NCBI GenBank assembly: GCA_018780805.1
Contig: JADMJD010000068.1
Span: 1 to 52,876 of the forward strand
Source: Rubrivivax sp.
GTDB taxonomy: Bacteria; Pseudomonadota; Gammaproteobacteria; Burkholderiales; Burkholderiaceae_C
Length of the DNA: 52,876 bases
Reading direction: 5' to 3'
Within the stretch, counting starts at the first letter, position 1. Every line of letters begins with the position of its first letter. Below the pieces are notes generated by a model. That model saw only the letters and a list, made by a program, of their open reading frames with translations. It ran no database searches and was not told where the DNA came from. Below, piece by piece: positions 29,989 to 37,751 of the stretch. A program made the position numbers and the translations under genes.

Positions 29989-32163
29989 ATGGTCGAGAAC
30001 ATCTTCCTGTTGACCCTGCTGCTGCCGCTGGCGGCGGCGCTGATGAACGGCCTGAACCTGCTGATGGGCGACCGCTGGTTCAGCTACCGCGCCGTGCAGG
30101 GCCTCACCGTCAGCACGGCGCTGGCGGCCTTTGCCGGCTCCGTCGTGCTGGGCGCGCTGATGCTGGCCGACCCGACACCGCGGCGCATCGTGCTCTACGA
30201 ATGGATGGCGGTGGGCGACAAGGCCGTGGAGGTGGCCTTCCTGCTCGACTCCTTGTCGGTGCTGATGATGACCATGGTCAGCGGCTTCGCCTTCGTGATC
30301 GGCAAGTTCTCGGTCAACTACATGCACCGCGAGCAGGGTTTCACGCGTTACTTCGCAGCCTTCTCGATGTTCATCTTCTCGATGCTGCTGCTGGTGACGG
30401 GCTCGAACTACGCGATGTTGTTCGTCGGCTGGGAGGCGGTGGGGGTGTGCTCCTACCTGCTGATCGGGCAGTACAACGACCGTGTGTCGGCGGCACGCGC
30501 CAGCACCGAGGCCTTTGTGGCCAACCGGGTGGGCGACGCCGGCTTCCTGGTGGGCATCTTCGCGATGCTGCAGGCCTTTGGCACGCTGGACTATGCCGCC
30601 GTGGCCGCCGCGGTGCCGCGCACCGACGAGGGCACGCTGACCTTCATCGGGCTGTGCCTGCTGCTGGGCGCGGTGGGCAAATCGGCCCAGCTGCCGCTGG
30701 GCTCGTGGCTGGCCAAGGCCATGGAAGGGCCCACGCCGTCCAGCGCACTGATCCACGCCGCCACCATGGTGACGGCCGGTGTGTACCTGATCGTGCGTTC
30801 GCAGGTGCTGTACGACGCCGCGCCCGATGCGCTGCTGGTGGTGGCCATCGTCGGTGCCGCCACCGCGCTGTACGGCGCGCTGGTGGGGCAGGCGGTGTCG
30901 GACATCAAGGGCCTGCTGGCCACGTCCACCACCACGCAGCTGGGTTTCATGTTCCTGGCCTGCGGCCTGGGTGCCTACGCGGTGGCGGTGTTCCACATGG
31001 TCGCGCACGCCTTCATGAAGAGCTACCTGTTCCTGACCGCGCCGTCCATCCTGCACCACCTCCACGGCAAGCTGGACCCGGTGCGCCAGGAAGCTGCACC
31101 GCGGTTGCCCACGGCCTACATGGCCTGTGTGGCCGCCGCCGCCGCCCTGGTGGTGTTGCCGCTGGCCGGCGAGCTGGGCGGCCTGGCTGTGCCTGCGGCC
31201 ACCTGGCTGCTGGTGGCGGGCGGCGTGATGGCGCTGGGCTCGGCGGCTTCCTACGCGGTCAGCCTGGTCCGGCACACCTTCGACGATGGCCACCACGGGG
31301 CCGATGCACAGGGTCACGATGCCCATGACGCCGCGTCCAAGGCCGGCCACGGCACGCTGCACGCGGCCGCGACCGCACCGCAACTGCCGTTGACCATGCT
31401 GCTGTGGCCGTTGGGTCTGATTGCTGCGGCCGCCGCCGGTGGTGTGGCCCTGCAGGTGTTCCCGGGTGGGCTGGAAGGGGGCTGGTTCCGCAGCCTGCTC
31501 GGCCCCATCGTGCGCGACACCGCGGTGCTGGGCGACGCCGCGCCGGCACTGCGTGGCACGCTGGCCGTGCTGCTGGTGGCCATGGTGGCCTTCTCTGCGG
31601 TCTCGGCGCTGTACCTGGGCCGCTTCCGCGCCGAGACGGCGGTGCCGCTCGTGCGCCACCGGCGCCTGTACGTGGCAGCGCTCAACCGCTTCTGGCTCGA
31701 CGCCTTGGTGCGTGCGCTGGTGCAGCGGGTGGTGTGCCGGCTGGGCACGGCGCTGGACCGTTTCGACAGCCGCGTTGTCGACCGCCTGGTGATGCTGCCG
31801 CTGCGCCTGGCCGAGAGCCTGTCGGGCATCGTGCGCTGGCTCGATGAACACGTGGTCACGGCGGTCGAGCGGCTGCCGCGTGCAGTGGCCGGGCACGCGT
31901 TCGCGGCCGCCGATGCGCTGGACCGCCATGGCATCGGCTTTCTGGAATGGGGCACGCAGCGCCTGCTGTTTGCGCTGGCCCGGCTGGGGTTGGGGCTGGA
32001 GCGGCTGCTGGTGGCGCTGGAAACGGCACTGCTGGGTGCACGTGGGGAGCGTGGTGGCCCGGTGGCCGGGCTGGCCAGCACCGAGCGCGCGGTGGCCCGT
32101 GGCCTGGTGGGCATGTTCTCGGCAGCGGTGGCCATCGCCGCGTCCATCTGGATGGTGAACTGA
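29989..32163 (+). CDS. dabB: NuoL/DabB-like antiporter subunit with His-rich loop and long C-terminal helix region
   Basis: 724 residues. NuoL motifs: LFVGWEAVGVCSYLLIGQYND (Glu149), AVGKSAQLPLGSWLAKAMEGPTPSSALIHAATMVTAGVYL (Lys231 region) and VAHAFMKSYLFL. This family is the DabB partner that couples proton flow to DabA. Residues 429-458 form a hydrophilic loop with seven His and several Asp. The last ~150 residues are an Arg/Leu-rich, mostly helical stretch ending in a hydrophobic helix; this is reminiscent of the lateral helix with which NuoL of complex I spans NuoM and NuoN. Starts one base after the dabA stop, so the two are coupled. The gene symbol is by family and position; function is inferred. 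Confidence 0.88.
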   Translation: MVENIFLLTLLLPLAAALMNGLNLLMGDRWFSYRAVQGLTVSTALAAFAGSVVLGALMLADPTPRRIVLYEWMAVGDKAVEVAFLLDSLSVLMMTMVSGFAFVIGKFSVNYMHREQGFTRYFAAFSMFIFSMLLLVTGSNYAMLFVGWEAVGVCSYLLIGQYNDRVSAARASTEAFVANRVGDAGFLVGIFAMLQAFGTLDYAAVAAAVPRTDEGTLTFIGLCLLLGAVGKSAQLPLGSWLAKAMEGPTPSSALIHAATMVTAGVYLIVRSQVLYDAAPDALLVVAIVGAATALYGALVGQAVSDIKGLLATSTTTQLGFMFLACGLGAYAVAVFHMVAHAFMKSYLFLTAPSILHHLHGKLDPVRQEAAPRLPTAYMACVAAAAALVVLPLAGELGGLAVPAATWLLVAGGVMALGSAASYAVSLVRHTFDDGHHGADAQGHDAHDAASKAGHGTLHAAATAPQLPLTMLLWPLGLIAAAAAGGVALQVFPGGLEGGWFRSLLGPIVRDTAVLGDAAPALRGTLAVLLVAMVAFSAVSALYLGRFRAETAVPLVRHRRLYVAALNRFWLDALVRALVQRVVCRLGTALDRFDSRVVDRLVMLPLRLAESLSGIVRWLDEHVVTAVERLPRAVAGHAFAAADALDRHGIGFLEWGTQRLLFALARLGLGLERLLVALETALLGARGERGGPVAGLASTERAVARGLVGMFSAAVAIAASIWMVN

Positions 32164-32164
32164 C

Positions 32165-33694
32165 ATGCTGCTCAACGAAGTCCTCGCCGCGCAGCAGATC
32201 GGGTTCCCGATCCTCTCCGCACTCGTCGGCGTGCCGCTGCTGGGCCTGCTGCTGCTGGGCGTGGCGCCGGCCCGCTCGGTGCGGTCCTTGGCCCTGGCCA
32301 CCGCGGCGGCCGAGCTGGTGCTCACGCTGCTCATGCTGGCGGCGTTCCGCACCGGCTCGGCCGATCTGCAATTCGTCGAACGCTGGGGCGGATTTTTCAC
32401 CCTGGGGGTGGACGGGCTGAGCGCCCTGTTCCTGCCGCTCACGGCGGTGCTGACGCTGCTGGCCGTGTTGTCGTCCGAGGCGGCCGTCAAAGTGGGCGTG
32501 CGCGGCTACCTGATGGCGCTGCTGGGTTTTCAGGCCACCGTGATGGGGGTGCTGGTCGCCGCCGACGTGCTGCTGTTCTGGTTGTTCCTGACGCTGGAGA
32601 TCGTGCCCAGCTGGATGTTGATTGCCCGCCACGGCACCGGCAACGAACGGCGCCACGCCGCCCTGCACTACGCGGTGGTGATGGCGGTTTCCGCCGTGCT
32701 GCTGGGCGCGGGCATTGCGCTGCTGGTCACGGCCAGCGGCGGCTCGGATCTGAAGACGGTGCTCGCCACACGGGTGCCCGACGCTGCGCAAGGCACCATC
32801 TTCTTGTTGCTGCTGGTGGGCCTGGGCATCAAGGCCCCGTTGTTTCCGCTGCATGCCTGGCTGCCGCGTGTGCTGGACCAGGGGCCGGTGGTGGGTGCCG
32901 GCGTGTTCCTGGTCGGGGTCAAGCTCGGCACCTACGGCCTGCTGCGCCTGGTGATCCCCGTGCTGCCCGAGGCCGCCGCCGAGTACTACTGGCTGGTGGC
33001 GCTGCTGGCAGGCCTGGGCATCGTCTACGGCGCGCTGATTGCGCTGGTGCAGCAGAACCTGCGCCGACTGCTGGCCTATGCCAGCCTGTCACACATGGGT
33101 GTGGTGCTGCTCGGCCTGTTTTCGCTCAACAGCTACGGCCTGCAAGGCGGCCTCTTGCAGATGCTCTGCCTGGGCATGGCGGTGGCCGGCCTGTTTTTCA
33201 TCGCCGGTTTTCTGTACGAGCGTGTCGGCCCGCCGGAGCTGCCGGTGCTGGGCGGCCTGCGCCAGCGCATGCCGCTGTTGTCGACGGCCTTCCTCGTCAT
33301 TGCGCTCGGTGCCGTGGGCATGCCGGGCACCAGCGGCTTCAACGGCGAGCACCTGGTGCTGATCGGTGCCTACAAGGTGCACTGGGCCATGGCCTTGTTC
33401 GTGGGTGCCGGCACCGTGCTGGGCGCGGCCTACTTTCTTCTGTTCTACCAACGGGCCTTCCTCGGCCAGGAGCCGGCCGACAGCACCGCCGCGCTGCCCG
33501 ATCTGAACCTGCGCGAGAAGACGGTGTGCGCCGTGATGGCCGCCCTGGTGCTGGGGGTGGGTCTTTACACCAGCCCCTTTGTGGCCGTGACACAAAGCTC
33601 CGTCAAGGCTGTGGCCGAACACGTCCAGACGCGCATCCAGACGCAGCGCGTCGGTGCCGCGCTGGCCGTGCCGCAAACCCCGCGTCAACCCTGA
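32165..33694 (+). CDS. NuoM-like antiporter subunit of the DabA-associated complex (2)
   Basis: 509 residues with about 14 membrane helices. TM5 reads FWLFLTLEIVPSWMLIA with Glu145; TM7 reads LGIKAPLFPLHAWLPRVL with Lys223; TM10-like segment YASLSHMGVVLLGLFSLNSYG. It opens MLLNEVLAAQQIGFPILS, nearly the same as the opening of the next gene (MVLQEMLASRQIGVPLLS), so these two look like a tandem duplication within the operon. Starts one base after the NuoL-like stop. It probably forms one of several parallel proton pathways in a membrane arm without a NADH-oxidising arm. Confidence 0.88.
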   Translation: MLLNEVLAAQQIGFPILSALVGVPLLGLLLLGVAPARSVRSLALATAAAELVLTLLMLAAFRTGSADLQFVERWGGFFTLGVDGLSALFLPLTAVLTLLAVLSSEAAVKVGVRGYLMALLGFQATVMGVLVAADVLLFWLFLTLEIVPSWMLIARHGTGNERRHAALHYAVVMAVSAVLLGAGIALLVTASGGSDLKTVLATRVPDAAQGTIFLLLLVGLGIKAPLFPLHAWLPRVLDQGPVVGAGVFLVGVKLGTYGLLRLVIPVLPEAAAEYYWLVALLAGLGIVYGALIALVQQNLRRLLAYASLSHMGVVLLGLFSLNSYGLQGGLLQMLCLGMAVAGLFFIAGFLYERVGPPELPVLGGLRQRMPLLSTAFLVIALGAVGMPGTSGFNGEHLVLIGAYKVHWAMALFVGAGTVLGAAYFLLFYQRAFLGQEPADSTAALPDLNLREKTVCAVMAALVLGVGLYTSPFVAVTQSSVKAVAEHVQTRIQTQRVGAALAVPQTPRQP

Positions 33695-33709
33695 ACCCGG
33701 AGCTTCACC

Positions 33710-35332
33710 ATGGTCCTGCAAGAAATGCTCGCGTCGCGCCAGATCGGCGTGCCGCTGCTCAGCCTGCTGGTGCTGCTGCCGTTGGTGGCTGCGGCGGTGC
33801 TGGCCTTTGTCCGCGACACCCGCCTGGCCCACGCACTGGCCGTCGGCACAGTGGTGGTGGAGCTGCTGCTGTCGCTGGTGTTGCTGGCCGTGTTCGTGCC
33901 GGGTGTGGCCGACGTGCAGCTGGTGGAGCGGCTGGACTGGATGCCCTCGCTGGGCATCCACTACCAGCTGGGTGTGGACGGCCTGAGCGTGTTGTTCGTG
34001 CCGCTGACCTGCGTGCTGTTCCTGGTGTTGATGGTGATGGCGCGGCCACCCAAGACCTACCCGCGCCTGTTCATGGCCATGCTGCTGCTGCTCCAGAGCA
34101 CGACACTGGGCATGTACTGCGCGCTCGACCTGGTGCTGTTCTTCTGCTTCTTCGAGGCTGCGCTGCTGCCCTCGTACTGGCTCATCCGCCTGTGGGGCGT
34201 GGGCCCGGAGCGCCAGGCCGCGGCGGCCAAGTACGTGGTCTACATGCTGCTGGGCTCGCTGCCGCTGCTGGTGGGTTTCATCCTGCTCGGCATGAACCAC
34301 GCCGACGTGCAGGGTGGCGCCGTCAGCTTTGACTGGGTGGCGCTGCTGGCCACCCCGGTGGAGCCTGGCCTGCAGGGCCTGGTGTTCCTGCTGATGGCCC
34401 TGGGTTTTGCCGTCAAGGGCCCGGCGCTGCCCGTGCACACCTGGATGCCCACGGTGGTGATGGAAGGGCCGGTGAGCATGGGCGCCTACCTGCTGGGGCT
34501 GAAGGTGGGCGCCTACGGCCTGATGCGCTTTGCCATCCCGCTGGCGCCGGAGGCCAGCCAGCAATGGGCCTGGCTGGCCGTCGGGCTGGGCCTGGTGGCA
34601 CTGCTGTACGGCGCGCTGATCGCGCTGGTGCAGACCAACCTGCGCCGGCTGGTGGCCTTTGCCAGCATCAGCCACGTCGGCCTGATCGTGGCGGCGCTGT
34701 TCGCCGGCAACCAGGCCGCCTGGCAAGGCGCCGTGATGCTGATGCTCAACGCCGGTCTGGCCACCACCGGCTTGTTGCTGGTGGCGGGGTTTTTGTACCA
34801 ACGTTTTGGCACCACCGAGATTGCCGCGCTGGGCGGCCTGGCGCGCAAGCTGCCCAAGCTGGCGTTCTTCTGTTTTGTCAGCGGCCTGGCCCTGATCGGC
34901 CTGCCGGGCACCAGCGGGTTTGTCGGTGAGCTGTTGGCCATGTCGGGCGTGTACGAGCGCCACTGGGCCTACGGCGCCGTCGCCGTGCTGGGCGTGGTGC
35001 TCAGCGCCGGCTACTTCCTGTGGTTCTACCAGCGTGCCTTCTTCGGGCCGCTCAAACACCCTGGCGCCGCCCAGGTGCGCGACCTTGACCGTGGCGAGTT
35101 CGGTGTGGCCGCGTTGCTGATGCTGCTGATGGTGGAAGTGGGCGTGGCGCCGAAGCCGCTGCTCGACGCCACGGCGGGTTCGGTGGCGGCGCTCACACAA
35201 CGCCAGGCCGCCGTGGCGCAGGCGATGCAGAACCGCACCGCCGCAGCGCCGCTGACAGCCCCGATGGCCACGGCCCAGGCCGCAGCCCAAGCCGCCCCGC
35301 AAGGGGCTTCTGAAGGAGTCCGTCAGCCATGA
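33710..35332 (+). CDS. NuoM-like antiporter subunit of the DabA-associated complex (3)
   Basis: 540 residues, about 14 membrane helices. Key residues: Glu149 in LFFCFFEAALLPSYWLIRLWG and Lys236 in GFAVKGPALPVHTWMPTVV; FASISHVGLIVAALFAGNQ is the TM10-like segment. The N-terminus resembles the preceding subunit, pointing to a duplication followed by divergence. The C-terminal ~45 residues are an Ala/Gln/Thr-rich tail without membrane character. CCGGAG lies upstream of the ATG; the stop overlaps the next ATG (ATGA). Confidence 0.88.
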   Translation: MVLQEMLASRQIGVPLLSLLVLLPLVAAAVLAFVRDTRLAHALAVGTVVVELLLSLVLLAVFVPGVADVQLVERLDWMPSLGIHYQLGVDGLSVLFVPLTCVLFLVLMVMARPPKTYPRLFMAMLLLLQSTTLGMYCALDLVLFFCFFEAALLPSYWLIRLWGVGPERQAAAAKYVVYMLLGSLPLLVGFILLGMNHADVQGGAVSFDWVALLATPVEPGLQGLVFLLMALGFAVKGPALPVHTWMPTVVMEGPVSMGAYLLGLKVGAYGLMRFAIPLAPEASQQWAWLAVGLGLVALLYGALIALVQTNLRRLVAFASISHVGLIVAALFAGNQAAWQGAVMLMLNAGLATTGLLLVAGFLYQRFGTTEIAALGGLARKLPKLAFFCFVSGLALIGLPGTSGFVGELLAMSGVYERHWAYGAVAVLGVVLSAGYFLWFYQRAFFGPLKHPGAAQVRDLDRGEFGVAALLMLLMVEVGVAPKPLLDATAGSVAALTQRQAAVAQAMQNRTAAAPLTAPMATAQAAAQAAPQGASEGVRQP

Positions 35333-36825
35333 GCGCCATCCCGATGACCGTGAACTCCGCCACCCCGCTGCTGGCGATGGCGGCCTCCTTGGGTGGGGCG
35401 GCGCTGGTGGGCGCCGCCGGCCGCGTGCCGGTGCTGCGCGACGCCCTCGCCATCGGTGTGGCGGCGCTGCAGTTGATCTGCATCCTGACCATGTGGCCGG
35501 CCATCATGGACGGCGGCACGATCAGCATCGTGCTGGCCGACTTTGTGCCTTCGGTGCCGATTGCGCTGAAGGTCGACGCCTTGGGCATGATGTTCGCGCT
35601 GACGGCCTCGGGCCTGTGGCTGCTGAGCTCGATCTACGCCGTGGGCTGGCTGCGCGCGCTGAACTCACACGCCCAGACCCGCTTCCACCTGTGTTTTGCG
35701 CTCACGATGACGGCCACGCTGGGGGTGGCCTTCGCGGCCAACCTGCTCACGCTGTACCTGTTCTACGAGGCCATGACCCTGGCCACCTACTTCCTCGTCA
35801 CGCACGAGCAGACCGAAGAGGCCTACGCCGGTGGCCGCAAGTACGTGGCTTACCACCTGGGCACGTCGATCGCCTTCCTGCTGCCGGCCATCGTGCTGAC
35901 CTACGTGCAGGCCGGCACGCTGAATTTCACCGCGGGCGGGGTGTTCTCGGCCGAGATGGTGGACAGCAGCCGCACCCTGTTGATCGTGACGTACCTGCTG
36001 TTCCTGGCCGGCAGCGCCAAGGCCGCGATGATGCCGCTGCACGCCTGGTTGCCTGCGGCCATGGTGGCGCCGGTGCCGGTGAGTGCGCTGCTGCACGCGG
36101 TGGCGGTGGTCAATGCCGGCGCCTTTGGTGTGCTGCGCGTGATCTTCGATGTCTTCGGCATCACCACGCTGGGTGAGCTGGGCATGACCACGGTGACGCT
36201 GTACCTGTCGTCGTTCACCATCATCGCGGCCTCGTTGTACGCGCTCAAGCTCGACAGCTTGAAGGCGTTGCTGGCTTACTCCACCATCGGGCAGCTGAGC
36301 TACATCGTGCTCGGTGCCGTCATCGCCGACCCCGACGGCATGGCCGGCGGCATCGTGCACATCGCCAACCATGGCGTGGCCAAGATCACGCTGTTCCTGT
36401 GCGCAGGCTCCATCTACCTGGCCGGGCACCTGAAGTACCTGCACGAGATGTCCGGCGTCGGCCGCCAGATGCCCTGGACCATGGCGGCCTTCGTGGTGGG
36501 CGCGCTCAGCATGATCGGCTTGCCGCTGACCGCAGGCTTCATCAGCAAGTGGCTGTTGATCAGCGGGGCCTGGCGCGCGCAGGACATCGGTGTCATCGTG
36601 GTGCTGGCCTTGAGCACACTGCTGTCGGCGGCCTACTACCTGCGCGCCATCGGCATGCTCGGCGGTCTGGCGCGCGGGCGCGGTGCGGCGCCGCCCGCCG
36701 CGCTGCGAGAGGTCTCGCCCTGGATCGTGGTGCCGCTGGTGGCCACGGCCGCCCTGACGCTGCTGCTGGGCCTGTTTGCCGAGCAGACCCTGCTGCCGCT
36801 GGCACGCCTGGTGGCTGCCCCTTGA
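35329..36825 (+). CDS. MrpD/NuoN-like antiporter subunit of the DabA-associated complex (4)
   Basis: 498 residues, about 14 membrane helices. It is closer to Mrp/Mnh antiporter subunit D and NuoN than the others: LYLFYEAMTLATYFLVTHEQ (Glu147), AGSAKAAMMPLHAWLPAAMVAPVPVSALLHAVAVVNAGAFGVLRV (Lys231), and YSTIGQLSYIVLGA. The P-V-S-A-L-L-H-A-V-A-V-V-x-A-G motif is classical for MrpD. The start overlaps the previous stop (ATGA). It is the last gene of the complex; a perfect 7-bp hairpin carries its stop codon in the loop. With five antiporter-like proteins, this operon could build a complex I-sized membrane arm. Confidence 0.88.
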   Translation: MSAIPMTVNSATPLLAMAASLGGAALVGAAGRVPVLRDALAIGVAALQLICILTMWPAIMDGGTISIVLADFVPSVPIALKVDALGMMFALTASGLWLLSSIYAVGWLRALNSHAQTRFHLCFALTMTATLGVAFAANLLTLYLFYEAMTLATYFLVTHEQTEEAYAGGRKYVAYHLGTSIAFLLPAIVLTYVQAGTLNFTAGGVFSAEMVDSSRTLLIVTYLLFLAGSAKAAMMPLHAWLPAAMVAPVPVSALLHAVAVVNAGAFGVLRVIFDVFGITTLGELGMTTVTLYLSSFTIIAASLYALKLDSLKALLAYSTIGQLSYIVLGAVIADPDGMAGGIVHIANHGVAKITLFLCAGSIYLAGHLKYLHEMSGVGRQMPWTMAAFVVGALSMIGLPLTAGFISKWLLISGAWRAQDIGVIVVLALSTLLSAAYYLRAIGMLGGLARGRGAAPPAALREVSPWIVVPLVATAALTLLLGLFAEQTLLPLARLVAAP

Positions 36826-36834
36826 TCGGGGCAG
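36815..36834 (+). terminator. Hairpin with the stop codon in its loop
   Basis: CTGCCCC (36815-36821) and GGGGCAG (36828-36834) form a perfect 7-bp stem with a 6-nt loop that contains the TGA of the MrpD-like gene. No T-run follows. It may act as a weak terminator or 3' end stabiliser for the long operon. Confidence 0.45.
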
Positions 36835-36850
36835 GGGTCTTCCCGCAGGC

Positions 36851-36888
36851 GTTAATGAAACTGTCATCAACGGTTCACACCCCATTCA
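36851..36888. promoter_or_regulatory. Four 11-bp-phased half-sites, likely response-regulator box
   Basis: GTTAA (36851), TGTCA (36862), GTTCA (36873) and ATTCA (36884) recur at exactly 11-bp intervals in a locally AT-rich patch. OmpR/PhoB-type response regulators bind direct repeats with this spacing. The array lies 183-220 bp upstream of an OmpR-family response regulator gene and just after the antiporter operon, so autoregulation of the two-component system is the simplest idea. Confidence 0.4.
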
Positions 36889-37070
36889 AGCATCGCGCTC
36901 CGACAAGGTGCAGCATGGCCCCAGGTTGAGGCGTTGCGCCGCCGAAGCTCCTTCAGGGGCTCTGGCGCTGGAGGCTGTGGACGATGTATCACCTGATTGG
37001 GGTTCAGACGCCGGCCAAGGCGACCGAGTGGCCTGAGGGTCGGGCGGCCGGGGCCTGGGAGGAGCGTTGC

Positions 37071-37751
37071 ATGCGCGTGCTCATCGTCGAGGACAACGCC
37101 GGCATCGCCGCGAACCTGTACGACTTCCTGGAGTCGCACGGCCACGCCGTCGAGTCCGTGAGCGACGGTCTCACCGGCCTGGGTGCCGCCACCACGGGCG
37201 ACTTCGATGCCATCGTGCTGGACATCCGGCTGCCGCGCCTGTCGGGCCTGGAGGTCTGCCGGCGCCTGCGCAAGGAGCACCACTGCGAGACCCCGGTGTT
37301 GATGCTGACGGCCATGGACAGCCTGGACGACAAGCTGGAGGGTTTTGCCGCCGGTGCGGACGACTACCTGGTCAAGCCCTTTGCGATGCGCGAAGTCGAG
37401 GCGCGGCTGAACGCCGTGGTGTCGCGCCGCAGTGGCCGGACCATCCGGCGCATGCTGGAAGCAGGTGACCTGCGCTACGACCCCGAGACCGTGGCCGTCA
37501 CCTTCTGCGGCCAGCCGGTGAAGTTGCCGCCCAAGTGCGTCAAGCTGCTGGCCGCGCTGCTGGAAAGCCCGGGCCGTGTGTTCTCGCACACCGAGCTCGA
37601 ACGCATCGGCTGGGGCGCCAGCGAAACCAGCGCCGAGACCGTGCGCACACACATGTCCATCCTGCGGCGCGCGCTCACGGTCGAAGGCCGTGAGTGCCCC
37701 ATCCAGACGGTGCACGGCATCGGCTACCGCGTGCGCGCCGCGCTGGTTTGA
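37071..37751 (+). CDS. OmpR-family response regulator (QseB/PhoP-like)
   Basis: 226 residues. Receiver: IVEDN, phosphoacceptor Asp in AIVLDIRLPRLSG (Asp51), LMLTAMD, and VKPF with Lys. The winged-helix domain contains LPPKCVKLLAALLESPG, HTELERIGWG, VRTHMSILRRAL and VHGIGYRVR. GGAGGAG is well placed before the ATG at 37071; an in-frame ATG at 36984 has no RBS. Its stop overlaps a TTG that can start the kinase (TTGA). It follows the antiporter/DabA operon on the same strand and is probably its dedicated regulator, for example responding to inorganic carbon or pH; this is inferred from position only. Confidence 0.93.
   Translation: MRVLIVEDNAGIAANLYDFLESHGHAVESVSDGLTGLGAATTGDFDAIVLDIRLPRLSGLEVCRRLRKEHHCETPVLMLTAMDSLDDKLEGFAAGADDYLVKPFAMREVEARLNAVVSRRSGRTIRRMLEAGDLRYDPETVAVTFCGQPVKLPPKCVKLLAALLESPGRVFSHTELERIGWGASETSAETVRTHMSILRRALTVEGRECPIQTVHGIGYRVRAALV

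Noticed and set aside
24519..36825. Respiratory NADH:quinone oxidoreductase (complex I) operon
   Set aside because: Only antiporter-like membrane subunits are present, interrupted by DabA. NuoA, B, C, D, E, F, G, H, I, J and K are all missing.
36984..37070. 29-residue N-terminal extension of the response regulator
   Set aside because: The ATG at 36984 has no RBS. The receiver domain begins at the ATG at 37071, which has a strong GGAGGAG.
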